Shown here: piece by piece, positions 44,130 to 52,879 of the stretch | Layout of the letters: every line of letters starts with the position of its first letter | Numbering within the stretch: the first letter of the stretch is position 1 | Source of the DNA: Flavobacteriales bacterium | GTDB taxonomy: Bacteria; Bacteroidota; Bacteroidia; Flavobacteriales; Flavobacteriaceae | Direction: 5' to 3' | DNA length: 56,641 nt | Assembly: GCA_004321735.1 (NCBI GenBank) | Contig: SGZB01000003.1 | Location: forward strand, 1 to 56,641 | Program-made: the position numbers and the translations under genes | The notes under the pieces: model-generated | The model's input: only the letters and a program-made list of their open reading frames with translations | The model's database searches: none | What the model was told of the DNA's origin: nothing

Positions 44130-45501
44130 AAAATTGAATGTTGGATGGGTTGAATGGATTTCCTTACCTGACTTAGGGATACCGTCAATTGAAGCTAAGA
44201 CTGACACCGGAGCAAAAACTAGTGCTCTACACGCGCACAACATACAACCTTTTGGATCAAATAAAAATAGAAAAGTACGGTTTGTAATCAATCCTATAAA
44301 AGACAATCCTGAGCTTGCGATTTATTGTTCTGCAAAAGTTATTGATGAAAGAGAGATAACATCTTCAATGGGAAGAACAGAAAAAAGATATGTAATAAAC
44401 ACCACTCTTAATATAGGAGATTTTTCAAAAGAAATTGAAATTACTCTAACAAATAGAGAAAATCTTAATTACAGGATGATACTTGGAAGAAGCGCCTTAG
44501 AGGGTGCTATTGTTAAACCAGATTCAAGCTACATTCAAACAAAATTGGATTACGATGTTTATAAATCCATCAAAAATAAATTGAAACTTAAAAGAAGTTT
44601 AAGAATTGGAATTTTAACAAGAGAACCTAATAGTTTCTCAGTACGTAGAATTATTGAGGAAGCTGAAAAAAATGATCACGTAGTTGAAACAATTGACACA
44701 AAGAGATGTTATTTAAAAATTGACAGTTCAAATCCAGAGGTTCATTACAATGGAAAACCTCTGCCAATTTATGATGCAATTATTCCTCGAATTGGGCCCT
44801 CAATAACATTTTATGGAATGTCAGTTGTAAGGCAGTTTCAAGCGATGGGAACCTTCTGCTTAAACTCATCTCAATCAATTGGAAATTCAAGAGATAAATT
44901 AGCTGCTCATCAAATTCTAGTCGGAACAGGTATTCCAATGCCAAATACTTCTTTTGCTAATTCACCAAAAGACACAAAAAGTTTACTTGAACTAATTAGC
45001 GATATGCCATTAGTGATAAAATTATTACAAAGTAGCCAGGGAAAGGGAGTAATTTTAGCTGAATCTAAAAAGGCAGCAAGTGGTGTAATCAGTGCATTCC
45101 AGAGAATAGGAGCACCATTTATCGCTCAAGAGTTTGTGAAGGAAGCTAATGGAGAGGATGTGAGATGTTTTGTTATAGGAAAAAAGGTTGTTGGGTCAAT
45201 GATGAGAAAATCTTCTGATGATGATTTTAGATCAAACTTACATTCAGGTGGAACATCTCATAAAGTTAGAATCACAAAGCAAGAGAGGCTAATTTCAATT
45301 AATGCCGCAAGAGCATTAGGTTTAAATGTTGCTGGCGTTGATATTATAAGATCGGATTCAGGTCCAAAAGTACTTGAGGTTAATAGCTCACCAGGAATTG
45401 AAGGTATAGAAAAATCAACAGAAAAAAATATTGCTGGTGAAATAATTAAATATATTGAGGAAAATGTTAGGTTAATTAATATCAATCAAAAAAAATACTA
45501 A
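44122..45501 (+). CDS. rimK: RimB-RimK fusion: retropepsin-like protease plus ATP-grasp S6 glutamate ligase
   Basis: A 459-residue two-domain protein. Residues 1-140 match the RimB/ATP-dependent Zn-protease-like family, with the aspartic motif AKTDTGAKTSALHA near 25-38 and MILGRSALEG near 125. Residues 150-455 are RimK: RIGILTREPNSFSVRRI near 157, PRIGPSITFYGMSVVRQFQ, VIKLLQSSQGKGVILAE near 292, FVKEANGEDVRCFVIG, and LEVNSSPGIEGIE near 417. RimK adds C-terminal glutamates to ribosomal S6 and RimB trims such tails, so one polypeptide may hold writer and eraser. Confidence 0.88.
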   Translation: MNKKLNVGWVEWISLPDLGIPSIEAKTDTGAKTSALHAHNIQPFGSNKNRKVRFVINPIKDNPELAIYCSAKVIDEREITSSMGRTEKRYVINTTLNIGDFSKEIEITLTNRENLNYRMILGRSALEGAIVKPDSSYIQTKLDYDVYKSIKNKLKLKRSLRIGILTREPNSFSVRRIIEEAEKNDHVVETIDTKRCYLKIDSSNPEVHYNGKPLPIYDAIIPRIGPSITFYGMSVVRQFQAMGTFCLNSSQSIGNSRDKLAAHQILVGTGIPMPNTSFANSPKDTKSLLELISDMPLVIKLLQSSQGKGVILAESKKAASGVISAFQRIGAPFIAQEFVKEANGEDVRCFVIGKKVVGSMMRKSSDDDFRSNLHSGGTSHKVRITKQERLISINAARALGLNVAGVDIIRSDSGPKVLEVNSSPGIEGIEKSTEKNIAGEIIKYIEENVRLININQKKY

Positions 45502-45531
45502 TTTAATATTGTAATCAACTAACTTAATTAA

Positions 45532-45636
45532 TTGAGTAAAGTAAATTTTTACTTACTATTTTCACTTTATTTAGTTTCATGTAACAATGAAATTTTAGAT
45601 CATATTGATTTTAAAAATCATAATAATGAAAATTAA
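45532..45636 (+). CDS. Possible tiny lipoprotein (34 aa)
   Basis: A TTG-started frame of 34 codons with a convincing lipoprotein signal (YLLFSLYLVSC, Cys17) and a short polar tail of 17 residues. It fills the gap between RimB-RimK and the dipeptide epimerase, ending 11 bp inside the epimerase start. It is too short to recognise; it may be a truncated remnant of a larger lipoprotein. Confidence 0.35.
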   Translation: MSKVNFYLLFSLYLVSCNNEILDHIDFKNHNNEN

Positions 45637-46729
45637 ATCGATTGATATTTTTAATTGTGAATTAAAACTTAAAAAAGTTTTCATAACATCATTAGGCCCA
45701 ATACAGAGTTCGCATCACATTTTTATCAGAGTTGTTTTAGAAGATGGAACCTATGGTTGGGGAGAATGTGCACCATCAAACACCATCAATGGAGAAAATA
45801 TTAAAACTTGTTTATCAATTGCACCTGATTTATGTAAATCGATTTTAGATATTAACATATTTAATCATGATATAATTAACGAAAAGTTAAACCGGTTTAT
45901 ATATGGGAATAGAAGTATCAAATCCGCAATAGATGTAGCTTGTTATGATGTAGCATCTAAAAAAGTAAATAAACCTCTTTATCAATATCTAGGTGGAAAG
46001 ATCAACAAAAAACTTTATACTGATTATACAGTTAGCCTAGATTCAATTGAGAAAATGACTAAGCAAGCAATTGAAATTAAAAAGAATGGATTTTCCATTA
46101 TTAAGATAAAAGTTGGAGAAAATGGAAGTCAGGATATTGAAAGAATAAAATCAATTAGAAACTCAATAGGCGACAACATTCAATTAAGAATTGATGCAAA
46201 TCAAGGATGGGGAATCGAGGAAGCAGTAAAAACATTAAGAGGAATGAATAAATATAATATTGAGTATTGTGAAGCACCGATTAATAAAGAATTAGCTCAT
46301 AAGTTGAATTACGTGAAAGAAAATAGCCCTATTAAAATAATGGCTGATGAATCTCTTTTTAGCTCAAATGATGCATTTAAGTTAGTTGATGGAAAACATT
46401 GTCAATATTTTAACCTTAAGATTGGTAAAACAGGTGGGATTCATGAAGCATTAAAAATTATTAAAATTGCTGAAAAGAATAATATTATGATGCAATTCGG
46501 AGGGTTTATTGAAAGTAAAATAATTTTTACCGTTAACTGTCATTTAGCTTACATTTCTGAAAATATTAAATTCTTAGATTGTGATAGCCCTCTTTTTCAT
46601 GAAGAAAATCCAATTATTGGGGGGCTAGAATATCAAAAAGATTGGGAAATGAAAATACAAAACAAACCTGGTCTTTCAGTAAATGTTAAAAAAGAATATT
46701 TGCAAAATCATAAAGAAATTAAATGTTAA
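45626..46729 (+). CDS. L-Ala-D/L-Glu (dipeptide) epimerase, enolase superfamily
   Basis: A 367-residue muconate-lactonising subgroup enzyme. I take the ATG at 45626; a TTG 21 bp upstream would add a hydrophobic ILKIII segment that is not typical. Catalytic residues are visible: K-x-K in IIKIKVGENG near 160, metal ligands Asp in LRIDANQGWG near 187, Glu in YCEAPI near 215, Asp in IMADESLF near 240, and Lys in FNLKIGKTGGI near 262. Dipeptide epimerases invert the second residue of Ala-Glu in peptidoglycan recycling; members with other dipeptides exist, so specificity is tentative. Confidence 0.82.
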   Translation: MKIKSIDIFNCELKLKKVFITSLGPIQSSHHIFIRVVLEDGTYGWGECAPSNTINGENIKTCLSIAPDLCKSILDINIFNHDIINEKLNRFIYGNRSIKSAIDVACYDVASKKVNKPLYQYLGGKINKKLYTDYTVSLDSIEKMTKQAIEIKKNGFSIIKIKVGENGSQDIERIKSIRNSIGDNIQLRIDANQGWGIEEAVKTLRGMNKYNIEYCEAPINKELAHKLNYVKENSPIKIMADESLFSSNDAFKLVDGKHCQYFNLKIGKTGGIHEALKIIKIAEKNNIMMQFGGFIESKIIFTVNCHLAYISENIKFLDCDSPLFHEENPIIGGLEYQKDWEMKIQNKPGLSVNVKKEYLQNHKEIKC

Positions 46730-46768
46730 ATTTTTTTTTAAAAAATCTTTGTTTGTTTAATTTTGTTA

Positions 46769-47416
46769 ATGATGATAAATCTCCCTAAAACAAATCTTTA
46801 CAACGAACTTTTAACCGTAAAAAAAAGATCTAATAAAGATGAGAATAAATCAATATTTAAGTTAAAATTTAATCCTTCAAAATTAAGATCTGAAAAGCTT
46901 TTTCATGTTGAAGATATTAGAAAGATTTGTATTGATTACAGACTAAGATTTTTAGATGTCAAATTATTTAAAGGGAAGATTCCAAATGAAGCAATTAAAA
47001 AGCTTGAAGAATTTAAAAACCAGCATAAAAATTTAGATTTAGAATTAAAAATCATGGCTCCATCAAAGCTTTTTGAATTAGAAAATTATGATGATCCTTT
47101 GCTTTTTGCTAAGCTTGAAGATGGATATTATTATCTAATACATAAATGGGGGAATGATTTAAGTTTTTTTAGAAAATTAAAAGTATGGCCATACAAGAAT
47201 CTGATTAACATTCTTGTTTTCATTTCATTAATTTCACTTTTAATTACTGCATTAGTCCCTGGTAATATTTTTTATTACAAGGGAAATCCCGGAGCAGAAT
47301 TTTTCATAACCTTCCTGTTTATTCTGAAATCTGTAATAGCAATATTTATTTATTATGGATTCTCTTTAGGTAAAAACTTCAACGAGTTTATTTGGAATAG
47401 AAAATATTTTAATTAA
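46769..47416 (+). CDS. Hypothetical membrane protein, two C-terminal helices
   Basis: A 215-residue protein I do not recognise. The first ~140 residues are soluble, Lys/Glu-rich, and contain VEDIRKICIDYRLRFLDVKLFKG and the FAKLEDGYYYLIHKWGNDLSF segment. Two helices follow (about residues 148-170 and 182-200), with the short polar tail NEFIWNRKYFN. I prefer the first in-frame ATG to a TTG 6 bp upstream. Its stop overlaps the convergent EEP gene by 8 bp. Similar architecture in many Flavobacteria suggests a conserved but uncharacterised family. Confidence 0.6.
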   Translation: MMINLPKTNLYNELLTVKKRSNKDENKSIFKLKFNPSKLRSEKLFHVEDIRKICIDYRLRFLDVKLFKGKIPNEAIKKLEEFKNQHKNLDLELKIMAPSKLFELENYDDPLLFAKLEDGYYYLIHKWGNDLSFFRKLKVWPYKNLINILVFISLISLLITALVPGNIFYYKGNPGAEFFITFLFILKSVIAIFIYYGFSLGKNFNEFIWNRKYFN

Positions 47417-48221
47417 AAATCGCTATTACTGGGTGATGATCTGAAGCCCATCTCTTTCCTTCTGTTTTAAGATGAACGTGTGTTGATGAAACCATATCAA
47501 TGTTATAATAAAAAATATAGTCAATTCTTCTTGGATTAATTACATCATTTTTGAATCCTGTAAAAGTGTTATATAGCTTGTCCTCTTTATTTAAATTAAT
47601 ATTCGAGTCATCAAATGTTTTTTGAATTAAGATAATTGGATCACTGTCGTCATTTAAATTAAAATCACCCGTAATAAATACAGGAAAATTATTTTCGTTT
47701 AAACTATTAACATAATCAATAATTAATTGAGCTGATTTTTTTCTTGCAATGACTCCAATATGATCAAAATGAGTATTAAAAACATAAAATTTTCGTTTTG
47801 ATTTTTTATCCTCAAATAGAGCGTAAGTACATATACGTTCCATTGAAGCATCCCATCCAACAGAAATAATACTAGGTGTGTCAGATAACCAAAAAGTATT
47901 TCCAGAAATTAATTTATATCTGTTTTTATTATAAAAAATTGGAGCAAATTCTCCTTTTTGTTTTCCATCATCACGACCAACACCGTGATAACTATAATTA
48001 ACTAATTTATCTTCTATATACTGAAGCTGACTAAAGGTTACTTCTTGTAATCCAGCAAAATCAAAGTCTTCATGATTTATAAAATCTACAATTGATTCTT
48101 TTCTATTATCCCAAATGTCCTTTCCATCATTTGGATTGTTATATCTAATATTATATGAAAGAACTTTAATCTCTCTATTTGGAATTAATAAAAGATAAAG
48201 AATTATTAATCTGACTACCAT
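47409..48221 (-). CDS. Exported endonuclease/exonuclease/phosphatase (EEP) family protein
   Basis: A 270-residue EEP hydrolase with a short hydrophobic leader (VVRLIILYLLLIP). Motifs: VLSYNIRYNNPNDGKD near 20 (metal Asn), FAGLQEVTFSQLQYI near 55 (Glu), FVFNTHFDHIG-like VFNTHFDHIG near 148, FITGDFNLNDDSD near 180 (Asp-Asn), PRRIDYIFY near 226 and the terminal WASDHHPVIA. Such small extracellular EEP proteins are often annotated as sphingomyelinase-like or inositol-phosphatase-like hydrolases; the natural substrate is unknown. It is the second EEP protein in the window, different from that at 31.3 kb. Confidence 0.82.
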   Translation of the reverse strand: MVVRLIILYLLLIPNREIKVLSYNIRYNNPNDGKDIWDNRKESIVDFINHEDFDFAGLQEVTFSQLQYIEDKLVNYSYHGVGRDDGKQKGEFAPIFYNKNRYKLISGNTFWLSDTPSIISVGWDASMERICTYALFEDKKSKRKFYVFNTHFDHIGVIARKKSAQLIIDYVNSLNENNFPVFITGDFNLNDDSDPIILIQKTFDDSNINLNKEDKLYNTFTGFKNDVINPRRIDYIFYYNIDMVSSTHVHLKTEGKRWASDHHPVIAIFN

Positions 48222-48229
48222 TATAAATA

Positions 48230-48271
48230 AATATAAATAAAAAAGGAGATGTTGTAATTAACATCTCCTTT
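48230..48271 (-). terminator. Rho-independent terminator of the tRNA-Gly/tRNA-Leu transcript
   Basis: Perfect 12-bp stem AAAGGAGATGTT / AACATCTCCTTT with a 6-nt loop (48242-48271), followed on the minus strand by a T-rich tail (TTTTTATTTATATTTAT). It lies 5 bp after the tRNA-Leu 3' end. Confidence 0.8.
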
Positions 48272-48275
48272 AGAG

Positions 48276-48361
48276 TACTCGGGGCGGGACTTGAACCCGC
48301 ACGAACATTACTGCTCATTGGATTTTAAGTCCAACGTGTCTACCAATTCCACCACCCGAGC
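48276..48361 (-). tRNA. tRNA-Leu (TAA)
   Basis: 86-nt class II tRNA on the minus strand: acceptor GCTCGGG / CCCGAGT with a terminal G-U pair and discriminator A, anticodon loop CTTAAAA (anticodon TAA), a long variable arm (GAGCAGTAATGTTC), and T-arm GCGGGTTCAAGTCCCGC. Confidence 0.97.
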
Positions 48362-48370
48362 AGTTGAGTG

Positions 48371-48442
48371 AGCGAAAGACGGGATTTGAACCCGCGACCC
48401 TCACCTTGGCAAGGTGATGCTCTACCCCTGAGCTACTTTCGC
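48371..48442 (-). tRNA. tRNA-Gly (GCC)
   Basis: 72-nt cloverleaf on the minus strand: acceptor GCGAAAG / CTTTCGC with discriminator T, anticodon stem CACCT/AGGTG with loop TGCCA (anticodon GCC), and T-arm GCGGGTTCAAATCCCGT. It sits 9 bp before tRNA-Leu, so the two are co-transcribed. Confidence 0.97.
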
Positions 48443-48454
48443 AAAAATGGTATG

Positions 48455-48462
48455 CAAATGTA
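48455..48462 (-). promoter_or_regulatory. Promoter -7 box of the tRNA-Gly/tRNA-Leu pair
   Basis: TACATTTG on the minus strand matches TAnnTTTG, 12 bp before tRNA-Gly. The same 8-mer precedes the candidate small RNA at 31.2 kb. Confidence 0.5.
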
Positions 48463-48483
48463 AAAAGAAAATTAAAAAGACCT

Positions 48484-51075
48484 TTATTTTTCATCTCTAA
48501 TTTTATTTTTCAATTCACTGAGTTTTACCAAAGCTTGCATTGGGGTCATATTGTTTGTATCAATTGATTCAAGCTCATCTTTAAATTCTTCATAATTCTT
48601 ATTCTCCATATCAAAGAACGTTAATTGCAATTCTGAACTATCATTAACTTGGAATTCATTTTTGTTTCCATGAGACTTCTCTAAACCTTTTAATACATTT
48701 TTTGAAATTTTTATTATTTCTTGTGGCATACCAGCCATTTTGGCTACATGAATTCCAAAACTATGAGCACTTCCGCCAGGGATTAATTTTCTTAGAAAAA
48801 TGACATCATTAGATGTCTCTTTTACTTGAATATTAAAATTTCTAATTCTTTTGAACTTATCAGTCATCATATTGAGCTCGTGATAATGAGTTGCAAATAA
48901 TGTGAGTGGTTTTTTTTGATCATTATGAATATACTGCGATATAGCCCATGCAATTGAAATACCATCATATGTACTGGTTCCTCTACCAATTTCATCAAGT
49001 AATATTAGACTTCTTTCACTCATATTGTTGATAATTAAAGAACTTTCAAGCATTTCGATCATAAATGTTGACTCACCTTGTGATATATTATCACTTGCAC
49101 CAACTCTAGTAAATATTTTGTCAAAAATTCCCATGTTTAGAGACTTTGCGGGGACATAACATCCAACTTGAGCCATAATTGAAAGTAATGCTGTTTGTCT
49201 TAAAACAGCTGACTTACCTGACATATTTGGTCCTGTAATCATTAAGATTTGTTGATTCTCTTTATTAAGAGTGATATCATTTGGAATGTAAGACTTTGAT
49301 CCTTCGAGTGAATGTTCAATTACAGGATGTCTAGATTCAACTGCATCAAAAATAAAAGATTCATTTACATCAGGTTTGGAATAATTATTTGTAACAGATA
49401 CTTCAGCAAAGGACTGAAGACAATCAAGATAGCCAATAGTTTTTGCAACTTGTTGGATGAGATTACAGTATGGAATCAATTTTTTTAATAATTTTTCAAA
49501 CTCTAATAATTCAATATTCTTAATATTCTCCTCCGCGTTTAAAATTTTAACTTCATATTCTTTTAGTTCTTCAGTAATATACCTTTCTGCATTAACCAAT
49601 GTTTGTTTTCTTATCCATCCTTCAGGCACCTTATTTTTGTGAGCATTGGTAACTTCTAAATAATATCCAAAAATATTATTGAAAGAAATCTTAAGTGAAC
49701 TTATACCTGTATTTTCAATCTCTCTTTGTAATATATCCTGGAGATTTTTCTTATTATTGTGAAGAATATTTCTAAAGGAATCTAATTCCTTGTTAACTCC
49801 TTTTTTAATTGTATTACCTTTCAAAATATTTACTGGAGCTTCATCAATTAAAGTACTGGATATTAATTCGATAAGTTTCTTGTCAATATTAATTTCTTTA
49901 GAAATTGATTTTAGTTTTTTAGATCTTTCTTTTATTATATTTTTTATTTCAGTGCAGCTAATTAGTGATTCTTTTAAATTAACTAACTCTCTGGGGCTTA
50001 CTCTACCATTTGCTAGTTTTGAAACTAGTCTTTCTAAATCAATTATATTTTTTAGGAGACTATGTAAATTAATATCTGAGTTTGAAATTAAATCAGAAAC
50101 AATTTCTTGTCTATTTTTTATTTCGTTTAAATCAATTGAGGGAAATGAAAGCCACATTCTCATCATCCTTGAGCCCATTGATGTTTTAGTTTTGTCAATT
50201 ATATCTAATAAAGATTTACCGCCTTGAAATTTTGATCTCAAAATTTCAAGATTTGATATAGTAAAACGATCCATCCATACATGAGCATCGCTTATAATTG
50301 GTTTTAATTTAGTTATGTGAGATAAATTTTTTTTATGTGAATCTTCTAGATAATGTAAAATAATAGAAGCTGGAATGATTCCTTGACAATCATTATTAAT
50401 TCCAAATCCTTTTAAGCTTTTAACTTTAAAATGATTTTTAATTTTTTCAAATGAAGTACTAATATTAGACATCCACTCATCTACATAAAAGAAATATTCT
50501 ATATTGATACCCTTTTCTGTAAAAGCTGAAACATCTTTCTTTAGAATCAGAATTTCTTTAGGATTGAAAGTCTGTAATAAATTTAGTGAATAGTCAAAGG
50601 ATCCTTCTCCTAATAAAAATTCACCTGTTGAAATATCTAGAAAAGACACACCAACTTGATTCTTATTCAAATTTATTGCCGCAAGAAAATTATTTTCTTT
50701 TTTATCTAAAATTTCATCATTCAATGAAACTCCCGGTGTAATTACATCAGTTACCCCTCTTTTAACAATTTTTTTTGTCAATTTAGGATTTTCTAATTGC
50801 TCACAAATGGCAACCCTGTGACCAGCTTTAACAAGTTTATGTAAATATGTATCTAAAGAATGATATGGAAAACCTGCTAGCTTAGTTTCTTTATTAGCAC
50901 TTGAACCCCTCTTAGTCAAAATTATTCCTAAAACTTTTGATGTTATAATAGCATCTTCATGAAAAGTTTCATAAAAATCTCCAACTCTAAATAATAGTAT
51001 AGAATCAGGATATTTTTCCTTGATCTCCATATATTGCTTCATTAAAGGCGTTTCTTTTTTTTGTTTAGAGCTCAA
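48484..51075 (-). CDS. mutS: DNA mismatch repair protein MutS
   Basis: An 863-residue MutS1, full length. The gene starts at TTG; the N-terminus SSKQKKETPLMKQYMEIK matches relatives, so the rare start seems right. Mismatch-wedge motif F-Y-E is in FRVGDFYETFHEDA near residue 32. Connector, core and clamp domains follow, and the ATPase contains ITGPNMSGKSAVLRQ near 610 (Walker A), GESTFMIEM near 660, ILLDEIGRGTSTYDG near 690 (Walker B), and FATHYHELN near 722. It detects base mispairs after replication. Divergent from the SpoU methyltransferase with a 36-bp spacer. Confidence 0.97.
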   Translation of the reverse strand: MSSKQKKETPLMKQYMEIKEKYPDSILLFRVGDFYETFHEDAIITSKVLGIILTKRGSSANKETKLAGFPYHSLDTYLHKLVKAGHRVAICEQLENPKLTKKIVKRGVTDVITPGVSLNDEILDKKENNFLAAINLNKNQVGVSFLDISTGEFLLGEGSFDYSLNLLQTFNPKEILILKKDVSAFTEKGINIEYFFYVDEWMSNISTSFEKIKNHFKVKSLKGFGINNDCQGIIPASIILHYLEDSHKKNLSHITKLKPIISDAHVWMDRFTISNLEILRSKFQGGKSLLDIIDKTKTSMGSRMMRMWLSFPSIDLNEIKNRQEIVSDLISNSDINLHSLLKNIIDLERLVSKLANGRVSPRELVNLKESLISCTEIKNIIKERSKKLKSISKEINIDKKLIELISSTLIDEAPVNILKGNTIKKGVNKELDSFRNILHNNKKNLQDILQREIENTGISSLKISFNNIFGYYLEVTNAHKNKVPEGWIRKQTLVNAERYITEELKEYEVKILNAEENIKNIELLEFEKLLKKLIPYCNLIQQVAKTIGYLDCLQSFAEVSVTNNYSKPDVNESFIFDAVESRHPVIEHSLEGSKSYIPNDITLNKENQQILMITGPNMSGKSAVLRQTALLSIMAQVGCYVPAKSLNMGIFDKIFTRVGASDNISQGESTFMIEMLESSLIINNMSERSLILLDEIGRGTSTYDGISIAWAISQYIHNDQKKPLTLFATHYHELNMMTDKFKRIRNFNIQVKETSNDVIFLRKLIPGGSAHSFGIHVAKMAGMPQEIIKISKNVLKGLEKSHGNKNEFQVNDSSELQLTFFDMENKNYEEFKDELESIDTNNMTPMQALVKLSELKNKIRDEK

Positions 51076-51111
51076 GGTGATTAGTTAACAGTTTAATATT
51101 ATTTTTGGTTA

Positions 51112-51648
51112 ATGAGAAAATTAAAAAATTCTGAACTCAACAGAATTGATATTTCAACCTTTAAATCTATTAAAAAAACTCCATTAATCATTATTTTGAA
51201 TGATGTCAGGAGTTTAAATAATATAGGCTCAATCTTTAGAACTTCAGATGCATTTTTGATAGAAAAAATTTATCTCTGTGGTATCACTGCTACTCCACCA
51301 AATAGAAAAATAACTAAAACAGCTTTAGGGTCTACTGAAACAGTTGAGTGGGAACATTGTGATAATATAATAGAGTTAGTAAAAAAATTAAAATCAAATG
51401 GAACAAAGGTATGGTCAGTTGAACAAACTGAAAATTCAACGGCTTTAAAAGAAATTAAACAGTTAGAAAATTTTGAGAAACATGCATTAATTTTTGGAAA
51501 CGAAATTAATGGTATTGATCAAAAAGTGATTAATTGCTCTAATGAGGTAATTGAGATTGAACAATACGGAACAAAACATTCTCTTAATATTTCAATAGCA
51601 GCAGGAATATTGATATGGCACTTTTTTAATCTTCTAAGGAAAAATTGA
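51112..51648 (+). CDS. SpoU/TrmH-family RNA 2'-O-methyltransferase
   Basis: A 178-residue stand-alone SPOUT enzyme using SAM to methylate a ribose 2'-OH. Motif 1 is ILNDVRSLNNIGSIFRTSDAF (first part, near 28-48), motif 2 LIFGNEINGIDQKVI near 125, and motif 3 QYGTKHSLNISIAAGI near 148, forming the SAM-binding trefoil knot. There is no extra RNA-binding domain, as in the TrmH/TrmL group; tRNA or rRNA target cannot be told. The 3' end overlaps folK by 23 bp, the longest tail-to-tail overlap in the window. Confidence 0.88.
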   Translation: MRKLKNSELNRIDISTFKSIKKTPLIIILNDVRSLNNIGSIFRTSDAFLIEKIYLCGITATPPNRKITKTALGSTETVEWEHCDNIIELVKKLKSNGTKVWSVEQTENSTALKEIKQLENFEKHALIFGNEINGIDQKVINCSNEVIEIEQYGTKHSLNISIAAGILIWHFFNLLRKN

Positions 51649-52132
51649 TATCAACTATATCGCCTCTTATTTCGAGTTCATCAAGTAATTGGGAAGTTTT
51701 CAATCCTAGGACAGGATGAATAAAATCAGGATTTAAGTCACACATAGGTATCAAAACGAAATGTCTAAAATGCATTCTTGGGTGTGGAATGACTAATCCA
51801 TTTTGGTTTATTGAAAGATTTTCATAAAATATTATATCAATATCAATTATTCTTGAGCTATATTCTCCGGACTTTAATCTCATTCTTCCATATTCATTTT
51901 CAATATTTAATAATGTATTCAATAATTCATTTGGACTTAAATGTGTGACTACCTCAACACAAATATTTATAAAACTATTACCATCAAATCCTACAGCTGG
52001 ATTTTCATAAAATTTTGAGATTTTATTTACTTTACCAACTAGATTCTCAATTGAGTTAATGGCATTTTTTAAATTATTTGTTCTATCTCCTATATTAGAT
52101 CCAAGTGATAAATATGTTGTGCTTTTCTTCAA
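51626..52132 (-). CDS. folK: 2-amino-4-hydroxy-6-hydroxymethyldihydropteridine diphosphokinase
   Basis: A 168-residue HPPK, which pyrophosphorylates 6-hydroxymethyl-dihydropterin in folate synthesis. Signature segments are YLSLGSNIGDRTNNLKNAIN (residues 6-25), ENPAVGFDGNSFIN near 44, the metal-binding RIIDIDIIFYEN near 98 and IPHPRMHFRHFVLIPMCDL near 118. No second folate domain is fused. Convergent with the SpoU gene, overlapping by 23 bp. Confidence 0.92.
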   Translation of the reverse strand: MKKSTTYLSLGSNIGDRTNNLKNAINSIENLVGKVNKISKFYENPAVGFDGNSFINICVEVVTHLSPNELLNTLLNIENEYGRMRLKSGEYSSRIIDIDIIFYENLSINQNGLVIPHPRMHFRHFVLIPMCDLNPDFIHPVLGLKTSQLLDELEIRGDIVDINFSLED

Positions 52133-52168
52133 TATATAATTCTTTAAGATTAAATTTATTATAAGTTA

Positions 52169-52879
52169 ATGGATTACAATAATACTCATAAAATAGAATT
52201 AGCTAAAAAAATTTACTTGTATTTAGCTGCGATATTTATAACATCTCTTGTCGTATCTAATTTAATTTTTCAAAAATTTATAAGCTGGCATCCGTTTGAT
52301 GTAGAAATTTTGGGAAATAAATTATTTGAGCTTTCTGTTGGAATTTTACCTTATCCAATAACCTTTTTAGTTACTGATTTGATCTCAGAAATTTATGGAA
52401 AGAAAAAAGCAAATCAAGTTGTTATAGCTGGAATTTTTGCATCATTATTTTCATTATTGATCTTAACAGTGGCTGATTTTCTTCCAGCTATACAAAATTC
52501 TCCTATTGATGACTCAACATTTAGATTAGTTTTTTCAAAAAGTTTGATTGCTGTTTCAGCATCAATGGCCTCTTATCTACTCGCTCAGTTTGTTGATATA
52601 AAAATTTATCACTTTTGGAAAAACTTAACAAAGGGTAAAATGCTCTGGCTTAGAAATAATTTTTCTACTTTTTTCTCCCAGATACTAGATACTTTTACGA
52701 TAATATTCTTACTATGTTACTTTCAAGTGATCCCATGGGAAAGTTTTACAGGCTTATTTGTATCTGGTGTTATTTTTAAAATTTTGGTGGCAGCAGTTGA
52801 TACACCCTTGCTATATCTAGGTGTTTATTTTTTTAGAAAAAAGTTTAATTTGAAAATAAATGAGGAAATAAAAATTTAA
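52169..52879 (+). CDS. VUT-family queuosine-precursor transporter (YhhQ-like)
   Basis: A 236-residue inner-membrane protein with about six helices. The family segment PYPITFLVTDLISEIYGKKKA (residues about 57-76, first part) is diagnostic, followed by SFLLAQFVDI-like YLLAQFVDIKIYHFWKN and WLRNNFSTFFSQILDT near 155, then FKILVAAVDTPLLYL. Family members import 7-cyano-7-deazaguanine or related bases for tRNA queuosine. A 4-bp overlap joins its end to the convergent DUF2797 gene. Confidence 0.87.
   Translation: MDYNNTHKIELAKKIYLYLAAIFITSLVVSNLIFQKFISWHPFDVEILGNKLFELSVGILPYPITFLVTDLISEIYGKKKANQVVIAGIFASLFSLLILTVADFLPAIQNSPIDDSTFRLVFSKSLIAVSASMASYLLAQFVDIKIYHFWKNLTKGKMLWLRNNFSTFFSQILDTFTIIFLLCYFQVIPWESFTGLFVSGVIFKILVAAVDTPLLYLGVYFFRKKFNLKINEEIKI

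Noticed and set aside
45605-45625. TTG start 21 bp upstream for the dipeptide epimerase
   Set aside because: It adds an atypical hydrophobic ILKIII leader; the ATG at 45626 gives the usual N-terminus of the family.
51095-51108. TAnnTTTG-like box (TATTTTTG) just before the SpoU gene
   Set aside because: It lies within a few bases of the ATG, so transcription would start at or after the start codon.
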